Shown: positions 1-10,167, counted from the first letter of the stretch. The stretch: 25,275 nucleotides of DNA from Gryganskiella cystojenkinii (GCA_015852425.1 JAAAIG010000503.1:3012-28286), one strand, 5' to 3'. The notes: a model not told the origin generated them from the sequence alone. Numbers and translations are program-made.

Positions 1-3000
1 ACGTCTTGCCCGATGAGATCACTCGCAACTATACTACTCTACATTCTGCCCTTCCAAGAGAATCCAATTCGAAGGAGATTGATGCTGCTCTGCTCTCGGT
101 CATTGGATTCCCTGCGTTCGCCGTAGGTGATGCCAAGTTGGTCAAGCGCACCCGCGACGAGATTATCGAAAAGCTCGGAGGCAAATATGGATGCAAGCGT
201 TTCTTGCGTGATGGACATCAAACGGTGCTTGAGAGTAAGTCCTCTTGTCAAGTAGCATGAGAGCCAACAGAAAAGACTCGAATTTATACTTTCTAACATC
301 TTTTTCCTTCCTTTTGCTCACAATTAGATACCTCACGCCTCCACTACGACGCCCAGGAGCTCAAGGTGTTTGAAAACATCGAGTGCGAGTGGCCCTTGTT
401 CTTTACCTACTTCATCCTGGATGGACTCTTTGGTGAGAACGAGGATCAGGTGGAAGAGTACCGCACCAAACTGGAGCCGCTGATCATCGACTCGGCTACT
501 TTGGTGGATTTCGGTCAATACATTGCCGACAACATGTCTGAGAGCGATGGTGGACGAAGCCCAAAGACTCCAACCTCCCCAGGATTCGCGACACCAGCCA
601 GCACTAGTGAGGGAAAGCTTCCGGAGCATATCCCTCTCATCCCCGAGTTGTATTATGTCCCCAGTCACCTGGTCGAGGCTGAGAAAAAGAACAACCACTC
701 ACAGGCGCGTGTGGCAAATGACAACCTTCCGTTGGTCTGGGCAAACTCTCTTCACACGCTCGGAAACCTCATTTATGAGAACTTACTAAGTATTGCAGAG
801 ATTGATCCTTTGGGTCGACGCTTCAACGCTCGCAAGACTCAATCCAACGATACCGTCGTCCAGGTTGTGCTTCTGGCCGAGGATACAAACTTGCAGAGCA
901 TGCTCAACATGTACGGACTCGAGACGCAGACTATGGATCAAGTTCATCCCATCACCGTTAGTCATCCACAAGGTCTTAAGGAGGTGTATGGAGCTTTGGG
1001 AAGGAACTCGAAATTGGGATTGTCTGGTAGACCTAAACGTCCCGTCGGGTCCTTGGGAACTTGTCGCATTTATAGAGTTCAGGGTCATCTTTATGCGTTC
1101 ACACCTCATTTCATGGACAACGAGGAGTTTTACTTGACGAGCGACAACGACTATTTGATTTCGATCTTTGAGCAAGAGCTGGCCTTTGTCCGTCAATACT
1201 GGGAGTACCCTGGTCGACCCACCATGGTCGTCTTGCTCACGCACGCCATGCTGGGAGGCCTATCAAAGGCGCGCACCTTTGCTTCCCAGACCGATGCCGA
1301 GGCTCAACGGATGACCACCTGGAGAAAAACCTCGCTCGGGTCCAACCCTCAAAAGGATAACAAGCGCAACCTCCTCAACTTTTTCATGACCCTTCGCAGC
1401 GGCGTCTGCAACAATGTTCGCGTCCGTCTCGGCCGGCTGAGTGAGATGGTCAACACCTCTTGTATCGAATCTCTTGATTTTTTGGTCACTAAGAAGGATA
1501 TCGATTGGTTGGGCATTCTTCGTGGCGCTGCGGATAGGCGCAAGAGTCGCAACGCCCGAAAGCTGGGACTCAACGAGCGTCAGACCCAGGCCGCAACTCC
1601 AGGAGCGACTGGCAGCAGAACGCCTGGAAACCATAGATGGTCTATGCGTCGACAACCCTCGGTTGCTGGCTCTATCTTTTCGTTTGCATCGCTGGTCACA
1701 CCCGCTGTCAACAATGAGCATGAGGGCGATCATTACTTTGGATCCCATTCTCGTACCGCTTCTGAGGCTACTATCAACGCTCCTATGTCGCCTCATGCTT
1801 ATGCAGCCGATCCTTCTGAACCGTACTCGACAAGACGAAGCAAGAAGAGTCAGACCAAGAAGTTCAAACTCAAGGATCACGAGGAACAACGTGTCACCCG
1901 CAAAGGAAGCAACCCGGCGCTCTCGTCCGGCATCTTGTCGCCCGATCTTGTCAACCTCGAAATCCAGGAGGAACCCACACTTGCGACTTTGAACACTGAT
2001 AGATTCCCCTTGGGAGAAGATGACGACTCTGATGATGGATCCCCCGACGGAAACATGGACAGCTTGGGATTGACCCTAGGTGACCCTTCGAACATGGAGG
2101 CAGCCCAGATCATGTTGTCGATCTCGGTTAACCTTTACGATCAAATTGGTAAGTATCTATCTGTCGTGATGGTTGTTTGAGATGTTTTCTTTTTTGTTTA
2201 ACAAATACACTCTGTAATTCTTGTACTAGATTTGCTCCAGTACCTGTTGTCTTGCCGAGATGCCGACTATTTCGTCGATACACTGGATGCGACCGTGCAA
2301 ACGCTTTTGGAAGAAGTCTATTTCAAGTCGCTGCAGTTGAAGCTCTGGTCGATTGTTCGTCAAGCGGCGGGCTTGCTCAACAAAGTCGTCAACTCATTGA
2401 CCATCAACATCACGGATTTGGTCATTCGCCAAAAACAAGTCACCATCGGATCCGCGCCTACAGAGCATTTCATCAACAGTCCCCTGGGACCCGACGTTCT
2501 CAGTCGCATGATCTACGACGAGGGAAGCTTTGAAGATGTCCGGGAGGGTCCCGTTGTCCAAGAAGTTCTGATCTACCTAGGATCCTTCATTCGCGCGGAT
2601 CCAGAGATGTTTGAGGGTATCATGCGTCTGCGAACACACTTCTTGATTATTGCTCTTCGAGAGGAGATCTCGAGACTGAATAGCTGTGATGAAGCAGAGG
2701 CTGTCGAGCACTTGATGCAGCTCTCGCCCTTTGAACTCAAGTCGCTTCTTGGAACCGTCCTCTCTGGTCCAACCCTGAGTTCAAACGCAACCAACACTCT
2801 CTTGCGCAACCAATCCTCGGGACGATTGAGCCCTACCATGTCGGGCCGTCGCCCTCTGACCTCGTTCACTGGTGAAGGCGGCGATGGCAATGTCTCCAAA
2901 AACATTGCATCGTCTGGGGCTTCGGTTTCCTTGGGTGCAGTCCCGATCCCGAATTTGATTCAGGGTTTGAACGAAGTGACGATCAAGGTTCAGTCGGGTG

Positions 3001-4236
3001 GGTACCACTCGGGTAACTTTTCCAAGATTCTCATCAACGAGAGTACCATGTCAGTGTCATCGCGTGGTATCAACATGGTGGTCATTGACCCGGTCCAGGG
3101 TGTGATGATCGAGTCTGTTTCGTTTGATACTCATATCTCTGAGGACGAGAGTGATGATCTTGCACGTCTTGTTGATTGGTTACAACCAGGCATGATTGTC
3201 ATTTGCAGTGCCAAAGACGATTGCTTTGAACACTTGACGAGCGCGGCTCGTTTGGCATTGAAGCAACTCGGCAGCGAGAAACTTGCTGGTCTCAAATACC
3301 GAGACTCTTGGTGCATGATTGGTGAAAAGGGTATGTCTTTTTGTTGATCTATGTGCGGTATATGGTGAACCTAAACATATTATTTATTTTAAACTAACGA
3401 TAATATTGATATCTATGTTTATAGGAGGTGAGTCTGGCACCGCAATTGAGGCACACAAGGGGTTCAAGGAAGGGCCTACACCCGTCATCGAAAAGACCAT
3501 TGATCTCAACAAATACAAAGCCAGGGCCGATGTTCAGGAAGCCTTCCCCTCACCCTCGGCTATTGCAGCGTTTGTCCCGAATTCTTCCGGTCGTTGGTTA
3601 CGTCGTCGCAAAAATGACGGATCCTTGAACCGTGTACCGGACAAGTTTTATCCTCGTGTCTGGCGAATCTTGTCCCGATCAGCAGGATTCCGTGTTGGGT
3701 CTCATGTATTGCCCCGAGATCCGATCGTGTCTGAAAAAACGCCCGAGGAATTCAACTTTGCCCTCGCAGTCGAGAACTTTTTGGGTGTGATCCCCGATCC
3801 GGCCGAGAGACAGATTGCGGTCGAGACGTTAATGGTGATTGCCAAGATCGAGGATCGCAACCCCGGGATGGAGGTCCAGCCAGAGGTGATCGACCTGCCT
3901 CTAATTATGCGGGAGGCAATGAACAAGTTTTGGACAAAATGGGTTGTCAATGGACCTGGTGGACGTGGTCAGGGTGTTCCAGGCGGTGCACCCGGTGCGA
4001 CCCTTGGCGGGATCAGTACGTCATCATCGTCGTCGTCGTCATCCTCGTCCACATTGATGCAGGCAAAGACTCCACAGAAAATCGACGTGCCCAAGGTCGA
4101 GGTTGGGTTTGAGCATCATGAGAGCTTGGCGAGGAGAATGTTTTACGATCTGCCTCAGGAGGGCAAAGAAGGAACGTTCGCGTATCTTGCGCGTGCAGCA
4201 CTGAAGTTGCTGCCGTATTCGATTGATTTGGAGTAA
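1..4236 (+). CDS. Phosphorylase b kinase regulatory subunit (alpha/beta type), 5' end missing
   Basis: Regulatory subunit of the kinase that activates glycogen phosphorylase; the family scaffolds and restrains the catalytic gamma subunit in the cytosol. I read four exons: <3-234, 328-2148, 2230-3330 and 3425-4236, with GT-AG introns of 93, 81 and 94 bp, giving 1,321 visible residues. Family hallmarks are [54 protein letters not shown] and, near the C terminus, [16 protein letters not shown]. The first part belongs to the GH15-like (glucoamylase-fold) domain, whose start lies upstream of the window. Compared with animal subunits there are added Ser/Thr-rich linkers, notably about 1540-2060, which holds RRQPSV and the basic phosphosite-like RKGS. 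An ILEI-like domain is inserted late (separate entry). A serine run is encoded at about 4019-4050. The protein ends SIDLE, so no CaaX prenylation box is present, unlike animal alpha and beta subunits. Assignment to alpha versus beta is not possible by eye. Confidence 0.93.
2976..3510 (+). other. ILEI/PANDER (FAM3-like) domain embedded in the phosphorylase kinase subunit
   Basis: This part of the protein (roughly visible residues 934-1080, interrupted by the intron 3331-3424) does not look like phosphorylase kinase. It carries the pattern of the ILEI/PANDER fold known from FAM3 cytokine-like proteins and the stem of POMGnT1. The order is a beta-strand start [20 protein letters not shown], then [24 protein letters not shown] with an acidic helix, [36 protein letters not shown] and EAHK. 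The FDT, VxDP, KDD, LGS and RDSW...GxKG blocks are the conserved ones. In POMGnT1 this domain binds sugar, which would suit an enzyme of glycogen control, but that role here is inference. Kinase-subunit sequence resumes at about 3590 ([17 protein letters not shown]). Confidence 0.8.
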
Positions 4237-5766
4237 GATATGACCTGAATCTGTGGACGGTTAGAACAAATAAACACGATTATGCATCGTCACACGAGGC
4301 CAGAGGGGGCAGTGGTAAATCCGTGCTTTTGGAAGAAGCAGGCCATTTGTTCCGAATATGAAGATAAAGGACAAAAAATAAAAACTGGGACAGGGCAAGA
4401 ACAAGCAAGGCAGGACAGGGCAAGGACAGCAGGGCAGGAAAGGCAGAGGAATGTTTGTGATCTGCCCAATGGACGTGGTGGGATTCCGGTCTGGTCTGTT
4501 TGGTTCGTTCTTGGTGGTGGGATAATGCGGATGCAGGAGGGAGGGGAAACAGAGGGGGCACTAAAAAAGAATTCGCTCTTTTTTTTCTTTGTTTACTGCC
4601 AACGAGTGTCTTTTTGCCACATTGTCCATCGATGATCTATGCCATTCGTGATGGGTCTCTACATCCTTCGTCATGGTGCTTCATTCTTTGTTCGGTGCTC
4701 TTTTGTTTGCAAACACAAACCCAAAAAAGTCAAATAAAATTTTGGTGGCGAAGCCTGTCCACTTCCATTCGAATGCTACCAAAGAAGAAAAATCACTGCC
4801 CCCTTGAATTGGTGGCAAAAACCCTATTTAACCTCTTTTGAAAAGGACTCGCATCACTGTCATCATCATTACACACCTCCTTCCGCCTGGTTCCCGTCCC
4901 GTCCATCCCTCCTTTTTGATTTTCCTTCTTCTCGCTCTTTCTTCGGCTCTTTTTCCTTTTCTTTCTCTCCTTCCTTCTCTGCCGCCCCCTCGTCCCCTGC
5001 ATTTTGTGCACCCCCATCACCGCCTCACTGTCTCTTTCGAACGTCTTTTACTACTTCTGCCAACAAGAACCTCACTCCCAGTCAGCCAACTTTTGTTCCG
5101 CTGCTGCCGCTGCCTCCTGTGCCCTAGCCCGTTTTGCTTCTACTCCTCTTCCATCGTCTTGCCTGTTCTCTGCAGTACGGACATAACCACCTTTTTTTTC
5201 GTTGCCCACATTCGCCTTTTGGGTAACATCGTTAACCTTTACTCTCCATCTACTTTTTCTTCTTTCCTCTTCGTCAGGATCCCCTCCTCCTTCCTCCTTT
5301 GTTACATTCCAATCTTTTTTTTTCTCTCTCTTTTCCTTTCGAACCTCCTGCTGCCCACAAATCCGTCGTTCCGTCGGTCCTCAGGAACCACACCAGGGGG
5401 GAGAGGAAAGATACCATCTTTTTCAGGGCCACATGTGCTAGCTCACCAACAATACCGCCAAAAAAAAAAAAAGATCTTCAGCCACCGAAAATAGGTAGTG
5501 TTGCCTTCACAAAGTCCTTTGGATCTGATATTCATTTATTTCCCTCACTTACATTGCCTTTTTTGATAGCTTTCTTCCTTTTTTACTTCATTAGTTTTTC
5601 ACACTGGAGACGCAGTCAACTCTCTCTTCCTTTTGTTACATCGACACCCCCTCTCCACAACCTCGCTTTTTTCACACACGAATCCTTCTCCACAGCTTTG
5701 TCTTTTCCTAGGCACGCTGTTTCAATTTTACTCTCGTTTTGGAGAGCAAATCTCTGTCCGCAAACC
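4237..5766. other. Intergenic region with long pyrimidine-rich leader
   Basis: No gene is supported here. The first few hundred bases hold the phosphorylase kinase 3' flank and a purine-rich patch with GGGCA/GGACA runs (about 4388-4445). From about 4858 to 5360 the plus strand is strongly C/T-rich, typical of fungal promoters and 5' leaders, and presumably belongs to the zinc-finger gene that starts at 5767. Long open frames in this part arise because pyrimidine-rich sequence seldom forms stop codons; they translate to Ser/Phe/Pro/Leu-rich nonsense. Confidence 0.6.
4269..4274 (+). terminator. AATAAA polyadenylation signal
   Basis: An AATAAA hexamer lies 33 bp after the stop codon of the phosphorylase kinase gene. 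Its position suits a short 3' UTR. Further A-rich hexamers near 4375 and 4733 could serve as alternatives. Confidence 0.5.
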
Positions 5767-8499
5767 ATGCTTGCCAACAGTAAGCCTCAAGGCAACACTC
5801 TTCATCACCATCATCGCCATCCTCAATACCTTCCATCTTTACCCTCCCCTGCACAACAACAATACCATGCTCGTCACTACCAGTCCTCCCAACAACTACA
5901 ACACCTTGGTTCCACATCAGAGCCGGATCATCAACAAGATCCACGGCTTCTGTACCACTCTCAATCCTCTGTTCACAGCCAATCCCAAGGCCAAGACGCT
6001 ATCTTTGCCTCGACTTCGCCCCATTACTCCTATGTTCGATCTGAGAGCAAACAAGGCCAACCTCGCCACCAACTCACCCCTCGGCAACCCTCTGCACTGC
6101 CACCACAATCAAACCCAAATTTGTGCCAGGCAAGAAAATTCTCACCCAGTCCCGTCCAACAAGCAGAAAACGAATTCCCCTCGTCACTTGCACCTGTCCA
6201 TGCACGTCCCCCTCCTCCACGACGGCATATCAACCTATCGACAAGTAGCCTCCCTTCTGTCGCCAGCATGGTGACGTCGTCGACGTCGTCGACATCACAC
6301 CTGCATAATCTTGTCACTTCTCAGTCACAGGAGACAATAAGAGCCGAAGAGTCCATGGATGTGGATGAAATCATGCTCGACGAAGAGCACAGGATCGAGA
6401 TCTTGAACTCTGAGTCCAGTTCGATGGCTCATTGTGAGCCCCAACGGGGTTGGTCCTCCGTTTCTTCACAGCATACGAACTCGCCCTCGCCCATAATGGG
6501 CAATACAAACACGAGGGCGCCCTCAGGTTCTTTGACACGAAAACGACTCAGTCTCGACAGCCACCATTATCAACTGTACAATAACAAGATGGAAGAGGAG
6601 CAAGTTCGACACAAAGAAGATAACGGAGGCAACAGTGCTGCTGGACAGGTATACGCACCTCCGTTTGTCGCTGCTCGATCGTATTCTGAGTACCGCTTTG
6701 ATTATTCTCAGGAGAAGCAACTAGATCACACGTTCGAGAGTCAACCTCAAAAGCAACAACGATTGTCCAGTCGATCGGATCCATTCCCTCTTCGCGGTGT
6801 CAAGGGTCCCATGGTCACAGTCGAGGCGGCGACCGCCACACCTTTACTACCATCATTTTCCAGCAGAAGACAAGAAATTTCGCCCTCAGGAACAAAAGCA
6901 TCACACCTCTTCAGCGTTCCTATCGGCCCCAATAACACAATCCAGCGAGACCGCAAACATCATTCCTGGCCATTAGTGGCGGCGCCACTCCCTCCAACAC
7001 CACAACTTCCTCCCCCTCAATCAGATCGTTCTCTACATGCTGCCCCCCAATTCTCACCTCTATCATCACCGACTTGTATGGGTATGACCACGATGATGGT
7101 GACGACGACGGCGCCCAGGGAGTCACTGAAGTCCCCTTCACCGACTGCTTTCAATCGTTTTTTTTCAAAGAGCAGTTTTCTGAAGAGACGACAATCGTCC
7201 CCGTCTCCACTAATTTCTCGTCGACAATCCAGCTTCTCGTACATGAGCGATGCACAGAGGACCTTATATGAACGGCACCCGCCCTCGCCCAGTCCTCCGC
7301 TTTTTCCCGTCGATGTCACTGTTGAATCTGCAAGAACGGGAACACAAGGTTCGACGTTGGCTTCCTCTCCACCACTATTGACACCCAAGCAAGAGAAGGA
7401 CACAAATTACGTCTTTGGCTGCGCACAGACAGTAACACGACAGCACTCGAAGCTGCAACAGCATTACCAGGATCAACGTCCTCGGCTACAAAACAATCGT
7501 CGTCTGCCTCCAATTGACAAAGATGGTTGTATTGACCTGGATCACGACGATTACGACGATGATCAAGAGGATCGACATCAGCATCCCCGTTCTCAACGAC
7601 TAAAATTCTTTCCCCCGATCGTAGCCCCGTCCTCTATGTCCCCACCTTCGAGGGATCTTTGTTGCCCAACCGAGTCCTTGAACTCGACAAATTTGTCGTC
7701 GTTTTCCAGTGATGCTTCCAACCACTCCTTCTCTGCCGCCTCGTCTGAATCTTCAATCTCTCCTACACACCCTCCAAGCGTCTATCCTCCTCCAGCCCCA
7801 CCAGCACGATCCTCCTCCTTTCATGGTTACGGAACGCAACAACTACAACAGCAAAATCATCACCATCAACAACAGAAGCAACACAAACAACAACAACAGC
7901 AGCAGCCCTATCGACGAACACAAGAGCTACCTTATCCGCAACAACAACGGCTCATCTGGCGCCCCTCGTCTCATCAAGATCTTCAACGACAGTATCAGCA
8001 ACAGCAGCAACGACAAGAGTTCCCTCAGAGGTCCCAAACCTGGGAGCACAATCCTTCCCTCCCCTCAAAAACACAAAGGTTCAACACGCATCTCCCTGTT
8101 CGACAGCTCAACACCCCGCAACCCTCTCGGTCGGACCACCACAACCCAATCACCGACCCTTCCTCGTCCTCCTCTTCCTCTTCTGCGCTCCAAATCATCA
8201 AGAACGACTCGGATGGTTCCATCATGGTCTATAACCCCCAGACAGAATCTATGACTTTTAGATGCGAACTCTGTCCGTACGAATCCTTTGGTCGTATCCA
8301 TGACCTGAAACGGCACCAGACCTCGAAACATAAGGAGATGACCTGGCCTTGCGATTTCTGTCATCGCCCGTTTGTCCGACGAGATGCATTGTTGAGACAC
8401 TACACCGTCAAGGCCGCCAGGGCTGACGGTCTCCATCCAGCAAGCCATGAAGTTGAAAAGTTGTTGGAAGCCCGGGCTAGGGCCAAGATGTTGTACTGA
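5767..8499 (+). CDS. Low-complexity protein with C-terminal C2H2-type zinc fingers (putative transcription regulator)
   Basis: A single open frame of 910 residues. The start is the first in-frame ATG (MLANSKPQ); the frame is open for a further 156 codons upstream but without any ATG. Most of the protein is disordered, rich in Ser, Pro, Gln and His, with an acidic stretch DLDHDDYDDDQEDRHQ at about 7530-7580 and Gln/His runs at 7836-8020. The C terminus holds two zinc-finger units. The first is CELC...H-X4-H (Cys833, Cys836, His850, His855), with 13 instead of 12 residues between the Cys and His pairs. The second is CDFC...RRDALLRH (Cys862, Cys865, His878), with no histidine at the usual spacing after His878. 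This layout suggests a nuclear DNA-binding protein, but the targets are unknown. A GTAAGC right after the start codon could be a splice donor, which leaves some doubt about the N terminus. Confidence 0.8.
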   Translation: MLANSKPQGNTLHHHHRHPQYLPSLPSPAQQQYHARHYQSSQQLQHLGSTSEPDHQQDPRLLYHSQSSVHSQSQGQDAIFASTSPHYSYVRSESKQGQPRHQLTPRQPSALPPQSNPNLCQARKFSPSPVQQAENEFPSSLAPVHARPPPPRRHINLSTSSLPSVASMVTSSTSSTSHLHNLVTSQSQETIRAEESMDVDEIMLDEEHRIEILNSESSSMAHCEPQRGWSSVSSQHTNSPSPIMGNTNTRAPSGSLTRKRLSLDSHHYQLYNNKMEEEQVRHKEDNGGNSAAGQVYAPPFVAARSYSEYRFDYSQEKQLDHTFESQPQKQQRLSSRSDPFPLRGVKGPMVTVEAATATPLLPSFSSRRQEISPSGTKASHLFSVPIGPNNTIQRDRKHHSWPLVAAPLPPTPQLPPPQSDRSLHAAPQFSPLSSPTCMGMTTMMVTTTAPRESLKSPSPTAFNRFFSKSSFLKRRQSSPSPLISRRQSSFSYMSDAQRTLYERHPPSPSPPLFPVDVTVESARTGTQGSTLASSPPLLTPKQEKDTNYVFGCAQTVTRQHSKLQQHYQDQRPRLQNNRRLPPIDKDGCIDLDHDDYDDDQEDRHQHPRSQRLKFFPPIVAPSSMSPPSRDLCCPTESLNSTNLSSFSSDASNHSFSAASSESSISPTHPPSVYPPPAPPARSSSFHGYGTQQLQQQNHHHQQQKQHKQQQQQQPYRRTQELPYPQQQRLIWRPSSHQDLQRQYQQQQQRQEFPQRSQTWEHNPSLPSKTQRFNTHLPVRQLNTPQPSRSDHHNPITDPSSSSSSSSALQIIKNDSDGSIMVYNPQTESMTFRCELCPYESFGRIHDLKRHQTSKHKEMTWPCDFCHRPFVRRDALLRHYTVKAARADGLHPASHEVEKLLEARARAKMLY
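7836..7905 (+). repeat. CAA/CAG repeat encoding poly-Gln/His
   Basis: Imperfect CAA, CAG and CAT codon run inside the zinc-finger gene, translating to Gln with interspersed His and Lys. A second, shorter Gln run follows at about 7990-8015. Such runs are common in fungal regulators and are prone to length change. Confidence 0.75.
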
Positions 8500-8765
8500 A
8501 AAAGAGAGAGATAGACATAGCTCAATGCCAACTTTTCTGTCTCTCGCTTTCCACATTTTCTCAATTCTACTTTGATGATCCCCGCGCACTGTACCATACA
8601 TATAGACATTTGCCTACACCCTAATAATTCATAGCGGGATCTTCTATTTTTCAAAGTAATATACGACGCAAGAAAAAGAAAAAAGAAAAAAAGAATCTGG
8701 GAACAGACTGCAGTTGTTACAGAATTGATGGTGTTGTTTTTTTTTCTTTCTTTTTTATCTTCTCA

Positions 8766-9053
8766 ATGGCACCCTCCCGAGCCGCATTGACCCAGCAAGA
8801 CCTGGCAAACTATTTGAATGATGTCGAGGGTCTTAAAGGTGTCGAACTACACCAGCTAAGGTTATTATTGAAGATTTCAGAAGAGGAGAATCTTCTTGCG
8901 ATGACGACTTTGAGTGGTCACGTAACAGGTAGACCATCGGTACCCTGTCATCCTGTCAGTATATTATCTGTTGGCGGTGGTGTCTCAATTTTTATTACCA
9001 CGGGGGGTGTGGTGTTTTATTTCTGCTACCACGGAGATGGCTGTAACTCATAA
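8766..9053 (+). CDS. Small hypothetical ORF, possible gene or gene fragment
   Basis: Not recognised. An ATG follows a T-rich leader ending TCTCA, as at many fungal starts, and opens a 95-codon frame. The first 54 residues look protein-like: MAPSRAALTQQDLANYL, then a predicted amphipathic helix with LKGVELHQLRLLLK and EEENLL. After about 8928 the frame runs into G/T-rich repetitive sequence. A GTAGAC at 8929 could be a splice donor, but only about 230 bp remain before the convergent gene ends at 9157. It could be a genuine short protein, the first exon of a gene cut off by rearrangement, or chance. Confidence 0.25.
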   Translation: MAPSRAALTQQDLANYLNDVEGLKGVELHQLRLLLKISEEENLLAMTTLSGHVTGRPSVPCHPVSILSVGGGVSIFITTGGVVFYFCYHGDGCNS

Positions 9054-9150
9054 GGAATATCCACGGGGGGGGTGTGTGTGTGTGTGTGTGTGTGGAGATT
9101 CGAAGTATTTCCACGCTCTGCGTCAATTCTCTGCCACGGGGAGGTGTGGC
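8998..9150. repeat. Degenerate CCACGG/GGTGTGG repeats with GT microsatellite
   Basis: CCACGG recurs at 8999, 9032, 9061 and 9134. Three of these continue as a G run followed by GTGTG(G). A GT dinucleotide run occupies 9072-9094. The pattern looks like a decayed minisatellite between two convergent genes. Confidence 0.55.
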
Positions 9151-9156
9151 AATTCC

Positions 9157-10167
9157 TTAGTTGCTGTGTTTATTAAACCTGTTGTTACTCAACACTTTCC
9201 AAGCGGTGTGGCAGGACGCCAGAGAACAATTTTGGATAAAACCTAGGGTTTCAAATTGAAGCTCTTTAGGGAACACATTCCTAATACTCTTTTTTTTGCA
9301 TCTTTCAATATACTTGGTTGCAATTTCCTCGAGATTAGCTTTATCTTTGGCGACACAGTTGGGTTTGGGTTTACCACCACATCCCTTGCCCTTGCCGCCT
9401 TTGCCCTTGCCGCCCTTGGCATCAACGACGTCACAGGCGGGTTTGCCACACACCTTGCCGACAGGGCAGCAACCTCTCTGTCCATCGCTAGTGACCCAGC
9501 AGTTGTAACCCTCACCGCAGCACCCACCACCCTTGCAGCAACGCGAGTTCTTGGGGCAGCAGGTGTTGTTCTCACAACCGAACTGGTCTCTTCTGCAGCA
9601 GCCAGTTGCGTAGCACCAAGAGCCACTACCACAGCAACCATTCTTGCAGCAATCACCACCCACGGGGCAGCACTTGGTCGGGTTGTTGAGGCAAGAGCCG
9701 TAGTTCACCGGGCAGGAACCTGGTAAGAAGAACACAGGTCAACGAGTCAGTTTGTTGTAACGACACGCGTAAATACACTCATTATGATATTCTATTTACC
9801 TCCTCTCTTCTCCAAAGAGAGAGAGCCAGAATCCTCGTCGGAAAGTGGAGCAATAGCGTTGAAGATAAGTCCAGCCGCTTCGACCAATTCATCGGTACGG
9901 GAGTCTTCAGCGCAAAAAAAAAGAAAAAGAAATGGTAAGTAACTTAGACAAAAACGTTTGAAGATAATAGAAAGACAAAATACCCTCGCTTCGATTCAGA
10001 AATTCGAGTAAAATATATGTACCTTGTCTTTTTTCATTGTTGGAGTAAAAAGGTTGAACTTCTTCGTAGATCAGGGGAGCGACTTCATTTTGGTCGCCCG
10101 CAGGTACAGGGTTAGCGGCAACAGCCACGATGAGGGCGGCAATGGGTAACAGAATGGAGAGTTTCAT
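9157..10167 (-). CDS. Secreted cysteine-rich protein with Kex2-type propeptide sites
   Basis: Three exons on the minus strand, 10167-10023, 9904-9800 and 9719-9157, all joined in phase 1, give 270 residues. A signal peptide (MKLSILLPIAALIVAVAANP) is followed by a pro-region with two dibasic sites, NEKRQ at 45-48 and LEKRG at 79-83, suggesting Kex2-type cleavage. The body from residue 86 is packed with 28 cysteines including eight CC pairs, for example KCCPVGGDCCKNGCC and GCCPVGKVC. The CC spacing recalls granulin-type repeats, but I cannot assign the family. A Lys/Gly-rich linker (KGGKGKGGKGKG) precedes a tail with only three cysteines. The last about 60 residues are the least certain, because a 3' intron could have been missed. 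The likely role is an extracellular or cell-wall protein, or an effector; that is inference. Confidence 0.8.

Noticed and set aside
786..1889. Long minus-strand open frames opposite the phosphorylase kinase gene (786-1244, 1263-1889)
   Set aside because: The plus strand encodes a clearly conserved protein; the reverse frames have no recognisable features and start mid-codon-bias shadow.
4838..5494. Plus-strand open frame of 218 codons
   Set aside because: It lies in pyrimidine-rich leader sequence and translates to Ser/Phe/Leu/Pro low complexity with no domain.
5299..5766. N-terminal extension of the zinc-finger protein
   Set aside because: The frame is open but has no ATG; the hydrophobic stretch FPSLTLPFLIAFFLFYF comes from T-rich DNA and was not taken as a membrane segment.
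8065..8601. Minus-strand open frame opposite the zinc fingers
   Set aside because: It is antisense to conserved zinc-finger codons and has no protein-like features.
9256..9726. Plus-strand Ala/Thr-rich open frame
   Set aside because: It is the mirror of the cysteine-rich gene, where Gly/Cys codons read as Ala/Thr on the other strand.
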